Shown here one piece after another: positions 48,156-61,019 of a stretch of DNA of 64,000 nt; within the stretch, counting starts at the first letter, position 1; the number at the start of each line of letters is the position of its first letter. The DNA comes from Erythrophleum ivorense (lineage: Eukaryota > Streptophyta > Magnoliopsida > Fabales > Fabaceae), in NCBI GenBank assembly GCA_026724425.1, contig JAIUCV010000392.1:682001-746000 (forward strand). The letters are read 5' to 3'. The position numbers and the translations under genes were made by a program. The notes under the pieces were generated by a model. That model saw nothing but the letters and a program-made list of their open reading frames with translations. It did not search any database and had not been told where the DNA came from.

Positions 48156-51100
48156 TAGGTTGTGGTGCATTAGGTTCCATATTAGGTTCAGCATTAGGTT
48201 GTGGCAGTATGTCCAGAAACTCATAGAAAGTGAGTTGGTGCATTAGATTCCATATTATGACCTAAAGAAGTAACATGTAGTTAAACTCTTTGTTTTAATT
48301 GTATGATAACTCTAAGAGGCTTAAAAGGAGTCAAGAATCATATTTGAAAGGAATGAATGGAGCCTAGAAATTGTTTGAGAGGTGTTGTTTCATTAGGTGC
48401 AATATGAACCATAATGGAATTTGTAAAGCAACCTAGTGTCTTAACATGTTGTGTGTAACAACCAGAAAAAAAGAGAAAAGAAAGAAGAGAAAAAGCTGAA
48501 AAATTTTTGAAGTGCTAAAAATTTTCTAAGTCTGCTAGCTACAGCCTAACTATAGCGAATGTACCTGTTTGCTATAGCGAGAAATGGTTTAGCTATAGCG
48601 AGAGTGCCTTCTCGCTATAGTAAAAATGCTTCTATCTATAGCGAGTGCGGGCATCCCATGCAAAAACCAGGACATTACTCACTGTAGCACGTGCCGTAGT
48701 GAAGGTAGGGGTCTGGGACTGATACAAGCTCACCGTAACGAAGGTTATGCTTCGCTATAGCGAGGGTTAGTCCGGAAAAGCATGAAAAAAAAAGGATTTG
48801 ACTTATTAAAGTGCCCCAATTCATTTCTTCCCCTTCCAACCGACTTGAGCTCCCTCTAAGGCAGAGAAAAGGACGGAGGAGAAAGAGAGAAACCTAGAGG
48901 AGGAAGGAAGAACAAGAAAAAGGTAAGATTTGCATGGCTTTTCTCTTAGAATATTGTTCTTCTCTCCTTGCCCTCTCTTCCTATGGATTTGGTTGTGGAA
49001 GTAGTTGGGTTTTGAGCTTGGTCTAGAAGAGGGAGAGTGGAAAACCCCTCTTGAAGAAGACCAAAACTCATATCTTTGCACTCCTTCCTCCTTGCTTTCC
49101 TTTCTTGAGGGCTTGAGAGAGGAAGGAGAGTTAATGGATTTCTAGAGAGAGAAAGAATCCCTAGTTTCTTATAGGCTTGGTAGGGTTTGCTATAGAGAAA
49201 CCCCTAGCTTTGGGAATAAGTATTGAGCTATGAGAAAATAATTCCATACTCTTGTGTGTCTAGGCTCAAGAGAAGCACTCTCATCTAGTGGTGGTTGTGA
49301 AATCAACAAGGGAGGAGACAAATTGAAAAGGAAAGCTTGTGATTAGCCAATAAGGTAGCTCTCTCCACCTTCTTTCATGCATAGATGTGTGCTTACATTG
49401 TCTTGTATGTGTATGTATGTTTTATACCATACAAAGTATGCTAGTATGATGATGTCTTATGTATCACAATGATGTTTTATGTGATTGTTTTGCTTTGCTT
49501 AAGTATGGAAAAGTTAACAACCCTCTAGCCATGGTGAGGATGAACCAAGAACCCCAAAGTTAGTTGAGACAAAGTAAAGAGTCTCCTAAAAGTGAGATTG
49601 ACTCCCAAGAGTAAGGTTGAATCTAAGAACCTCTTAAAGAATGGGTAAGGCAAGTCCAAAATCCACAAATGAATGGGTGAGGCTAATCCAATTGCTTGGC
49701 AAGCCTTTTCATGTTATGTATGGCCTATTCAAATGTTGAAAATACTTTTCTTATGATTTCACATGCTAATATGCCCATGCATACATTTGTGAGACTTATT
49801 TGCATGCTTTATGTATGATTGAATAAGAGATGAGCTATTGAGATTCTTTGAATCTCACTCCTCCTCTCCACCATCCTAACATGCTAGGTGGACCAAGTGA
49901 GACAAGAGATGGGAGCCACCAAGCTTGAAGCTAAGGAATTTGGTGAAGAAATTGTAAAAGAGTCATGTTGTCACCATTTTGTAGTTAAGTTAAGAGGTGT
50001 AATCTAATGATGTACATGATATAACACGTATGAATTCTTGTGAATAGATGTACTCAATGTATATGTATGAGAATGAGAACTATCTTGAATGATGTAGCAA
50101 GTTTTGGAATGAATAGTAAAATCTTAGCATTGTCCACATGGGTGTATGTGTTGGTGTGGGAGAGTGAGTTTTGCAAATCTGGGTTGTTAGACATTTGAGC
50201 CATATTTAATAGCCTATGTTGATGCTTCCCACGTGCTCATAGAGCCTTAGAAGTAAGAGAAGCCAATTTGAACCCTTGGAGCCCTCTTTAGCAAGAGAAA
50301 TTGGCACTTTGGCCCATGATGTCCAAGTCTGACCAAACGACCTCTTCATGCCTTGAAATTTGGCATGTGACTAGATCTTGTCTAGAGCTTTTTGAGAATC
50401 TAAAGATCAGGTCATTTGGAGGTCTATGAAATTTTCTATGATTTTTCAAAGTTGGTATCAGAAATTCGGATTTGCATAAGCACTATTCATATGGTCAGTT
50501 TTGAAATTGTGTCATCCGAGGGGTAAACATGGTCCAATGGCTATGAAATTTTATATACAGAAACTAGACAGTCACAGTGACTTGTAGCAACTAGAAACAC
50601 CTCATTTGAAGGTCTAGAGAGGAAGATATGCATTTTCGAATTTTCTACCCAGTATCAGTCATCTTGCCTAACCCGAGATACTGTTCCATTGATTTCTGAG
50701 AGTTTGGCTTAATGAACTGATCTGGAAACATTTTTTCTTCTAGTTAACATCCACATATTTCCATATTGATATCATTTGTATGCATTGGATTTTTGTGGAA
50801 TTAGTTAGACATTTTTGAAGTTCATATCAGTAAACTGTGATAGTAGCAGAGCCCACTCCGACCTCCAGATGATTTCGAGTGTCAAACGCCTGGTGTGTGG
50901 GATTTTAAGACTTCTACATATTTTTAGTATGAAGTAGACACCTAAGCTTTCCAGAATAACGGAGATCACATGTTTTTGATTTTTCTAGATTTAGTTGTGA
51001 TTTTCCAAACTTTGCCTAGAAATGAGGCCAAGTATGGCCAAAAATGAATATACATGTCTCATATCCCTTTTTGATTTTCATGGGTTTAAATCATGTTTTT

Positions 51101-53437
51101 GGGATTGAAAAGAATTGTAATGGTGCAATTAAATATGAGGATGCATAGAATGAGCTCACACGGTCCATGTGACATTAAAGTGAATTTTTAAGCATGCATG
51201 ATGACATGTGAAAAAAATGTATGAACCCATTGAGAAAGATCTCACTTTATTCTTCCCATATCTCATATAAGCATGTAAGACATGATGGGTATGAGCTAGA
51301 AATGATGATGTTACATTGTGTGACTTTAGAATGTGTTTCATGAACCTAATTGGCTTTCATAAATTGTGTCTAGGCCAAGATTAAATCATCTCTACAAATT
51401 TGTGGGTGTGTGGCCGAAAGAGGAGACTTGAAATCCAAAGAAAAAGTGTGTGATTGTATGCAAGGTAACTCTCTCCACCTTCTATCATGTATAGATGTGT
51501 GTTTAGCTTGTCTTAAAATTATGTATGTGTATTTTCAAGCCATGAAAAGTATGCTAGCATGATGTTACATGCCATAATTTTATGATGTCATGTTATATTT
51601 TCAAATGAATATATGATGTTTGTTGAATTTGCTTCAGTGTGGAGAGGCTAAGAATTTTTAACCATGGTGAGGATGAGCTAAGAAAGCTTGAGATTGGTTG
51701 AGACATAGCAAAGAGTCTTCCAAAAGTAAAGTGGGCTCCCAAAAGTATGGTTGAGTCTAAAACTCTTAAAGAATGGGTGAGACAAGTCTAAAATTTATAA
51801 GAAAAAGTGTGAGACCAATCCAAACACTAGGTGAGCTCTTGAATTTCTTGTATGACTTTTTCACATACTAAGTTTGCTTCTTGAATGTTCATGATTTGTA
51901 TTATGTCCATGCATGCATTTTTAAGGCTTGCTTTGTATATATTATGTATGATTGAATAGGAGATGAACTATTGGGATTCTTTGAATCTCATTCTCTCCTC
52001 TCCAACGATCTCACATGCTAAGTGGAATAAGTGGATATGGTAACGGGAGCCAACAACATTGAAGGAAAAAGATTGACATCCATATGTTTAGCATTTACCT
52101 TTTTAAAGCCATAATGAAACATAATTGTGTCATATGATGTATCCCTTTGATGTATATAATCTATGGCCTCTTAGACATATATAATTATGATATTATGTTA
52201 TGTATAAATATATGAACATGATGTATGAACCCTAGAATAGAAATTAGATATGTAATGCCAAAGTATACATTTTGGAAAGTTTAATGTAATGTACATATGC
52301 GCGGATGGAAAGGACAAAATGAGATGCATAGGGTTTAGAACTATTTGGACAGTTCATACAAGTCTTAAATGTGCTTTTAAACTTGCCCAAAAGGTGCCAA
52401 AATTAAAGGAAAGTCATTTGGCAATTTTGGTATCCCATATGGAGCCAAAAATGATCATAATGGAATCCTATGTCACTTTTTGGCCAAATGAGTTATTCTT
52501 GGTCTGAGATTTGGTATGTAATTAGGTCTCATTATCATAATTTTTGGAAGTCTACAGAATATTTGAGAATTTTTCAAAGTTATCAATTTTTCTAGTTTTG
52601 GTCTGCTACACTATTTATTTAGTCCGAAAATGAATTCCATCACACAAAGCTTAAATGATGTCCAATTGTCACAAAATTTTATACAAAGAAATTACACATT
52701 CACAATGACTTGTGCCAATTAGAAACACCTCATTTGGAGGTCTAGAGAGAGAGATATGAATTTTTAAAGATTCTATTCAGTATTAGGACCCTTACCCGAC
52801 CATAATTACTATTCTATCGAATTCTAAGATCTGGGTTACCTAAGCTGGTCTAGAAATATTTTTTCCCTCTAGCTAACATCTACAGCTTTCCAAATTGGTA
52901 CTATTTGCATGGATTGGATTTTTACAAAATTAATTGGATATTTTCAAAGTTTTCTGCAGAATTCTGTGATAGTTCTAGAATGCAGTTTGACCTCTGGATC
53001 TTTTCAGATGTCAAACATCATCTGTGATGGATGTTATGGTCTAGACATATTTTTATATGAAGTATACATCCATAACTTTCTAAAATGACTAAGAATGTAT
53101 GTTTTCAATTTTTCTAAAATTAGTTATGATTTTCCAAAGTTAGTGGCAGAATTGAGCAAAATCTGACCGAAATATAATAAGTATATTTTAAACTCCTCTT
53201 CATGACTCTTGAGATGTAGGCCACATTTTATGATGTAAATGAGTTGTATTCATGTAATTAAATATAGGAATATGTTGTATGAGCTTATATAGCCCACGTG
53301 ACTAGAATGAAATTTTTATATACGATGTAATCCAAGGGAATATATTATTTGCAATGGATTTTCTTACTTCCTTCATGGAATATATCACATAAGCATTTAA
53401 ATGTGATAGAAATGAGTTAAAAATATATGGTGTTACA
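48156..53437 (+). mobile_element. Family-B LTR fragment, split by a second B LTR
   Basis: From about 48225 the sequence matches 35465-35690 of the first B copy ('ttccatattatgacctaaagaag', 'aaattgtttgag(a/g)ggtgttg'). It is interrupted at 48453, resumes at 51316 with 'tttcatgaacctaattggc' and runs to TATGGTGTTACA at 53437, the normal 3' end. Its 5' part is missing. The right flank AGGTG has no matching left copy, consistent with the truncated left side. Confidence 0.72.
48454..51315 (+). mobile_element. Family-B solo LTR inside another family-B LTR
   Basis: It is bounded by TGTAACAACC and GATGTTACA with the perfect duplication TTGTG (48449-48453 and 51316-51320). At 2862 bases and without internal genes it is a solo LTR. 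Subfamily differences are clear: it lacks the GGCCAAG block in its usual form near 49260 and has its own 5' part rich in 'gctatagcga' motifs (48540-48780). The open frame at 48821-49081 lies in its leader region and is not a recognisable gene. Confidence 0.82.
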
Positions 53438-53796
53438 AGGTGTGTAAAAAAAAGGACCTACTTCACCAAATTGGCTAAGTAGTATGGAATAAGATGGACC
53501 AATCATACCAATATCCTATTACACTGGAGTCAGCATATATAAAGATGCATTGAGAATGTCAATGCCCTCCTGCACTGGCTCTTATTACTGTTGGACATTT
53601 CTTCCAACAGTAGGCTATTGAGTTGACATGTAACTTTGACGTCTTTTACTCAGATGACCTACCAGAATCTGAGGTCTAGGTAGATCTAATGCCTGGTCAG
53701 TAGGTTAAGAAAAAAGTAAAAATCACTATTTACCAAGAGCGCATAATATATTGCTAGTGTCTCGGCCCACAATATCATGAAAATCTGCAAGCAAAG
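53438..53796. other. Sequence between family-B copies
   Basis: No gene is visible. It is less AT-rich than neighbours and reads like degraded retroelement interior, but no protein motif could be confirmed. Confidence 0.35.
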
Positions 53797-54650
53797 TGTA
53801 ATGTTTGATTTTCTGAAAATCCAAGAAAATGTAAGGAAACACAAGAAACATAACATATGGTTTCTCCGTTAACGTACAAAATTCACCGGATATGAAAGGA
53901 AGTCCTCCAAATAGAATAAATTAAGGTCTAATAAAATTAAAATAATATTTTAGATCGTAAATAATGATGAGTCAAGGCCAGAGGTGCCCTAAAATTGGGG
54001 CTAAAATAGATGAAAAAAAAAAAAGAGATCAGAAAAAGGTTTCGAAGAGCCTCCAAAGTCAAGTATGAAGGAGCTAGGGACTAAAATACAAAGAAAAGTT
54101 ATATGTCGAGCAAAATGTATAAATTGCCCTAAAGTTCAAGGAACCCTAGTTTCACCCTCTATTCGTGGCTTTAAACACGAATATCAAAAAATCGGGCAAG
54201 AATCTCATAAATCCGTGACCCACGGTTAAATTCAGTTTGATGAGACGGGTCCAATGATGCCAAGTTGTTCGGATGGCCGGGTGGGATCCGGTCTTGGATT
54301 TGGTTAGCCCGATTAGTAGCCATGAGTAAAATAGAAAAAGGAAGTTGTAACAACTATATAAATAAAATAGCTAAAAGGCTAAGAAACCCTGAAGGAGTTT
54401 CAGGGACAGAATTGTAGTAAATGAAAAATGTATAGCACAATCATAATACAGAACGGTGAAAATTATACCTATAGACTTGGGTGTCTGATTGACATCGAAA
54501 TTTATGAGGATTGAGCTTAAGGGCCCCTAAACCATGTTTGAAGCTCAGTATGTCCAGAAAGTAGAGGAAATAATACTTGTGCATAATACTGTTTAATTAA
54601 ACTTCCCAAAATGCCAAAAAGAAATTGCAAATAAATTCTTAACTATTCAG
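53797..54650 (+). mobile_element. Family-B-like LTR 5' fragment
   Basis: It starts TGTAATGTTTGATTTTC and has the 'acgtatggtttctccgt'-type block at about 53855-53880, as at 34130 and 45345. A CTATATAAATA box lies at 54353-54362. After that the match to other B copies fades. The right border is approximate. Confidence 0.45.
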
Positions 54651-57600
54651 AACATAATTTGAAGAAAATAAAGGACGTGGATAACCTGCATCTCCTTAGA
54701 AGGGGAGAAGAGGCTAGATTATTATGCTATAATATAAACGCCATAAAAGCTACAACTATTAAAGACTGGTCCATATTGATGTAAATAAGAACAATAAATG
54801 GATTACATTTATCAATTCTAACAAATTTGTCAGTCTGTGATAATATTGCACAAACAGAACTATCAAAACTCCATACAAGACTAGCCAACGTATACAATAG
54901 TGGAGTATACATAGCTCCTGCCCTTGAGATCATATAGACAATTCACCAAAAACCATTCTCCATATATCAGTAGTAATTTAGGGAGGAAATGATACTTCCT
55001 GAGCAAGGCTTAAACAACCTTAGGAAGCTCTCACCTAAGCAGTTTCACAAACACTTAACATGTATGAAATAGATACATAATAACATGCCAAATCTGAAAT
55101 CTCAATTCTCTTTTCTTTACATTCTTCTTTGGTGTGAACTAATGTGTACAAGTACTGGGCAAAGTTTATAAGCAGAGTATATAAGCAGATTATGCAATTA
55201 TAACAAAATTTGTGTAATCTTATTATCACCGGCCATTCTCCATTTTCCCATTCACGTGTTTGATTCATTAGTGCATGAAGTCCAAGAAATTTGAAAGATG
55301 AGAGAAACAGGATAAAGTCTATGGTTTTGTGAGAAACAAAGGCCCGAGTGGGTCAAACTCAACAACACCTCAGGAGCCACAAAAACAACAAAAGTTTTCT
55401 ACTTTATATTGCATAAAGAGAAATCAATTCTTCCTAGCTTCTAAAATAGGCACAAACGCAACTATTTCTATCTAGCTTCAAAGACAGACATGAGCCACAA
55501 TGAACTAAGTGTTGAAGAAAATTTTCAAGAATCAAGTTTACCTTTAGTCCATATAGTTCAAGCAGGCACTTAGTCAGCAGGTCCTCTCCCTACTTCAAGG
55601 CAATTCTCGTTCAAAACAATAGTACATTTAAGCAATATTTCTCAAAGATAGTCTAGATAACTTAAGTCAATCTCAGTTAATGCCTAAGGATAAATTAAGT
55701 TTTAGAAAGATCTTATAGTGGTTTGGTCGGCCAACACTTTATTGGAGCTTTGAGCATGATAACATGAGAAAGGACAAAATTGATTATAATAAATTTTAAC
55801 AACTTTCTTAATGTTGGGACTTGCATTGATATCCTACAACATAAATTCTTTCTGACAAAAATTCTGATATATGTTAAAAATTCACTGTAGTAAACCACTA
55901 TACATTTGCTTTGGATATATTGAACTATCTATAAATCATCATTGTCATTCTATCATAAAAACAATAATTAGTAGTGAGCTGCCACTTTGCTTAATTTTTG
56001 CCAACTTCTGGTGTCATAATCATAAATATGAATATTGTCAAAGTAGCTATGTTCCTGCAAATTTAGGAAGACTGCAAAACTTACAATTAGATGTAAGCGA
56101 TAAAATAAGCTTACCTATTCATTAAAATCAGAGACCCAACAAAAACAATATTTGTATTTGAGTGGAAACAGACATTTAGCTAATTCTACAGAACCATCTA
56201 TAAGTACTATGGGAATAAAATTCTACTGACTTCTCAAGGCAGTGAAATATGCATAAAGCAAGGATATAACTCTTCTTATTAGGTTTCATTTTCAAGAAAG
56301 ACAAACTATAATGGCTAGCACAGACACACAAATGGTCCACCAAAAATAAAGAACAGATTTTCAAAATTAGGAGAATCCAAGGACAACAGAATTCATTTAA
56401 AGCTTAAAATCAATAACTGTGAATAACTTGAAAGGCGATGGGACAGATTTTTCCTCCTTAGCCCAGTAAATGCCAAATTTCTTTGAATGACATAAGATTG
56501 GATCAATAATGATGGGCCTAGCTCTTTGATACCTGCAATAACAGTTACAAGTATACAAATTATAATTAATCAATCTATAAAATTTAAACCACTAAGTTCT
56601 AAAACGAACTGAAACAACTTCAAAGGATAACTATTATGCTCACTCCTTCCAGCCAATACCACTTATGTGCTCTATGACGTTTAGATCCCTCAGGATGAAT
56701 GAAAAGATATTTAAAAGATTTGAAGCAAGAAATGATATAAAATGGTCAGCAAACTTGAATTTATTTAAGAGCCACAAAACATAAGAGAGTATATATTGAT
56801 ATATTTTTAGATGCCACATTTAAGTTAAACTAGAATCTTAATGAAAACTACCAAACAAGAACATGATATAGTTATTGTCTTCAGTATCCAAATAGAGAAA
56901 ACAATTAGAATAAATTCCTTCTACATGATTAGCAAGTCCCTAAACCCAAAGGAAGAAAAAGGTTTTTCCATATCAATTAGAAACATATTAACAAATGGAA
57001 ATGAATTTTAGACATCACACCAATGATTGCAATGACCATACGCATGAAATTTAAGGCTCAACTTTCTAAAGGTTCATATTTTCTGTTTATTTATTTCTGT
57101 CCTATTTTTTCAGAAAACACAAACAGTTTCAGAAGGCAGAGTAAATAACTGCAGCAACCCAGTGCATCTTTGTAAAGATTTCACGCTTAAGACAAAAGGG
57201 AATTGCTTTTTATTTTAGCTAGTTCTAACTTGAGAAGCCATTAATTTAGTAGAGCATATAGTCAATTACAAAATTTTCCCCAGAGACAGAGTAGCTTGTA
57301 TACATAGAGCTGCCAGTGTTCAAACAATATACTCTAGGGTTCAGATTATACAGTCACTAGCTTGCACTTAGAGTGTAATAGAAATAACTAAGTCTCCTCC
57401 AACGTTAAATGCATCAGCATTAATAGCTGATAACCAAACTGGTCCACTGAAAAGAGTTTTGCAAGAAGACAAGGAGAGAACAACTTAAGAGACTTAAAAT
57501 TGCAAAAAGCAAAGACCAACCCAAAATTGGAAGACAGAGAATGAATCGGATAAACAAATTGCAAGGGGAAAGTGTCTCAATCATACTTCATTGTACAGTT

Positions 57601-58681
57601 ATCACTTCTGGCTAAGTGTCAAAGCAACATATACCAAGAAATGAGGTTTGTACCCAGAGGAAATACCCATCAATTTGTGTAATTTACTTGAAGAAATACC
57701 AGTCAAGTAATCCCAACACAAATGCCATGTATTCAACCACCGAACAATGATATCAAGGATACAAGTTTTTATATCATCAGACCATCAGATAACTTCAGAA
57801 ATCTTTCTTGGGCCAAAAAGTTACTAAGTGGTTTAAGTTACTAAAGAATCTCCTTTGCTGGTTAGGAACAAAACACAAGTTATGAACATTTTATAAGACT
57901 CTTTCAGCCAACAGGAATAGGGGAACTCCACAGGCCAATCAACATGCTATGGTAACATTTCAGGAGGTTGAAGAACCTTATCTTATAAAGAATATACTAA
58001 GTACTAGACATCGAATTTTAACCAAGCAGAAACCAAATTTACTTAAAATATTATCCTGTGTGCACTACCGTACAACTCCACAATCTTTTGGAACTTTTCT
58101 TGACTTGATACTTGGTCAATTTCTATTAGCCGTTAGGCTTTAAAATATATATTCTAGTTTATGCACACAAACAATGCCTATAACACAGTATTGACCATCC
58201 TCACCTCCCATCTCTTTCACACTTTACACTATTTAAATAAGGATTCAAATGAATTGAATTTTCTATAAGGAAGAGAAAACCTTCCCCAGAAGAAGCATGT
58301 TCTGTTGAATATCTCAAACCTATCTAAAACTAGTCTTAATCAAAAGGGAACCCAATCACAAACTTAGTATCCACTACTTTATTTGGTCTGATCATCGAGG
58401 GGAAAAAAATCATAAACTAAAATTTTAAAGATATATCTCTAACTCAGAAGAATACCACAGGGAGCCAACTCGGGAAGATAAAAAACATATCAACCTCAGT
58501 TCAACAATACCAAGATCGTCATATATACCGCTAAATTAATGACCAAAACCACAGTCCAGACCAAGTATTCGGACAATCAGATCCATATCTATTGAAAGCA
58601 AAATCCCAAACGCTCAAGCATTCAAACTCAGAGCATCTCAATATTCTAAATTGCAGATAAAAAGAGGTGCAGAATACATAC
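54651..58681. other. Low-repeat stretch without a firm gene
   Basis: No known protein domain is seen. Texture is like plant intron or untranslated sequence: moderate AT content, T/A-rich stretches, few repeats. One segment, 56393-56532 on the - strand, stays open for 46 codons directly after an acceptor-like TTATTGCAG. The short frames at 54727, 55035, 55713 and 57949 have no recognisable features. Confidence 0.4.
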
Positions 58682-59128
58682 CAGCGAACCAAAGCTTGCG
58701 ATTTGCCCTAGCAGCGCCTAGAAGAGACAGAGTCGTGATTGAATGAGAGGACCTAAGCCTCCCAATTTCACTCCCACGCTCATGGGTACGGCATTATTTC
58801 CTTTCCCACATTCATAACATTAAGGATGCTTTAAACTATCTACGCAGCACAAGCTCAAGAAGGACAAATAGGTTCATTATTTCTATAACATAGGACATCA
58901 AAAATGAAAAATTTTAAATTTTAAATTTAAAAAAAAAAAGAGGATGCTTTAATGCATCCCTGGGGACGACACGAGATGGCTTTTACTTGTAGCAAAGAAA
59001 AGAGGAGCGCAGTTCTAAGAATCGGAAGAAGAAAAAGAAAAATAAGGCTACCAGTGGTGGGATCAGATCCGGAAAGAGGCACCGAGGCAACAATCGACCG
59101 ATTGCAATGGTCCACAGCTCCGCGCCAT
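56393..59128 (-). other. Candidate split transcript unit, product unknown
   Basis: Several weak signals line up on the - strand. A start codon in good context (GAGATGGCG) lies at 59128 in GC-rich DNA. A possible 36-base exon, 58682-58717, follows a strong acceptor (CTCTTCTAG) and ends at a donor (CTG|GTATGT). A last segment starts after TTATTGCAG at 56532 and stays open to a stop at 56393. The two last pieces join without a stop in one frame. No donor after the ATG could be chosen with confidence, and the predicted residues match nothing I recognise. It may be a non-coding transcript or chance. Confidence 0.2.
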
Positions 59129-59590
59129 CTCTACTCCACCCTCGACGCCGCTACTAGGGGACTAGAGAATAGAGAGAATGGAGAAATGAAGGATTTGGGT
59201 GAAATTAGTGAACGGAAAGAACGGAGAGAGGAGATGGAGGATTTGGAGGGAATGGAGAAAGGGGAAGCAGATACTCGACATTTGACGGCGGGAACTGCGC
59301 AGCGAAGTTGGCAACCTGCGACCTACAATGCGCCACGGGTCGTCCCTGCTGGCTGCTGAAACACAGGCCAAAAACGCTAGTTCAAACGGAATTCATGAAC
59401 CCAATCCCATCTCTTCCCAAACGGCAGCCCAGTCATGTCTCTTTCTAAACGGAATTCAAGAACCCATCTCTTCCCAAACGGCAGCTTCGAAGCTTTCTCT
59501 CTTCCTCTGTTTCGACGTTCATTATTGCAGATCACGGTGCAATTTTGGCGCCATTTTGGATAAGCTTCTGGATCATTATGGAGGAGGTTA
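58950..59590. promoter_or_regulatory. GC-rich island
   Basis: Base composition changes sharply from AT-rich flanks to a stretch with many CG dinucleotides ('cgacacgag', 'caatcgaccg', 'ccctcgacgccg', 'gacggcgg'). In plant genomes such islands often mark the 5' end of a gene. Open frames run on both strands (58952-59359 and 59328-59591 on +, 59162-59371 on -), as expected where stops are rare in GC-rich DNA. None shows a recognised domain. Confidence 0.45.
59384..59485. repeat. Direct duplication in GC-rich island
   Basis: A unit running from AAACGGAATTCA through 'gaaccca..tctcttcccaaacggcagc' occurs at 59384-59428 and 59447-59485, separated by 18 bases; the second copy lacks a few bases. It could carry paired regulatory sites. 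Confidence 0.8.
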
Positions 59591-59591
59591 A

Positions 59592-61019
59592 TGGTATTCT
59601 AAAAATTTGTTCACCCCAAAGATAGCAAAAGCAACGTTAAAACGCATTAATGTTTAAATCTCAACATAACGCATTAAAACGCTATAGTTTTCGCTCTTTT
59701 CTTTAAAAATTATATGAAATCTAAGTTTAAATAAAAAATAATTAAGACTAATCTATTATGATGTTACATTAAAAAACTCTAGCAGAGCTAAGAAATTTGC
59801 ACAAAATGTGAAGAAAATGAAATAAGATCTAGAAGTGTGAAAGGTGCCCTTACTCCCTCCAAGCCTAGGTATTTAAAAACAAAGTTACACCTTGTGACAC
59901 CTTGCTCTCTCGATTTTGTACAAGAGAATTCACTTGTTCAATGTGGCTAATTATGATTTTTTACCATAGCACAATGTGTTTTTTAGGTTCCCAAATGTAC
60001 TATGTCACAAATATTGCCCTTAAAGTTCTTCTATTCAATCTTTGGCTCTAGAATCCTTATTTTCTTCACAAAATAAACCTATGAAGTACACAAAGCAAGT
60101 AAAAGATAATTATCAAACTAATCTAAGTCAAATGACTAAATCATCATTTAGCTACATTTAATTAAACTAGCTACAAAAGTGAATTGAAGCTTAGTTTAAC
60201 CATACAAAACGATTCAAACACTTAAGGAATTAGGCCTTTAATTACAATTAAAACAATGAAACCAAAAAAGACTTAAAGTCAGGAGTTTAAGACATAAAAG
60301 CACCAAATTACACTTAAATACCTTCAAAACCAAATTATCAATAAAACAAGTGTAAAATAGGCTAAACCTTTTAAAATACTTGATATGTCTCTAGAAATAA
60401 ACATGAAAATGTGATACAATTAAGGATTTGTCACTTGTTAAAAGGCTTCTTCAAGAAGATTAGTCACTTTCTTGGTCAAATTTGGTTGCATGAATTAGAA
60501 AGTACTAGAGTAGCACAATCAATTTGTAATTTTACTGGACATCTCTAATAGCAGCATTAATTAACGTGTGTTTCAAATATAGGTAATTCATATTACTATG
60601 AAGTATCATGGTTTGATTATTCAAAAGAATCTTAATAACTGAGTAGTCATAACTATATTTAATGCATGTTTTAGCATCCTATTCAAATTTTTTAAGAAAA
60701 CACGCAAGGATTCAAAATTTAACTCTAGTAGGCCAATAACTGGAAAATTTTAAAAAACTGCAACTTCCAACACACTTAGCATGGAGGAAGCTTAAATGGC
60801 AACTTGTCAAATTGCATACATGTGTCTTGTTGATAGTGGGACATAATGAAAGATGCATTGCATACTTGTAGAGGACATGGATGTCTGTTTGGAGCACACA
60901 ATAAAAGGGTCATTCTATTTAACGTGCTTGAATGGACTTGTTTTATTCTATTAATAGATTTGTTGTCCTTTCAAGCATATATATTATGTTATACCAAGGC
61001 TTTTAAGATCATAAGTGAA
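59592..61019. other. AT-rich intergenic DNA
   Basis: No gene is visible; the open frame at 60712-60897 has no protein-like features. Confidence 0.55.

Noticed and set aside
58952..59359. 135-codon + strand frame in GC-rich island as a gene
   Set aside because: Frames stay open on both strands here because stops are rare in GC-rich DNA; the composition (R/E-rich, no domain) does not support a real protein.
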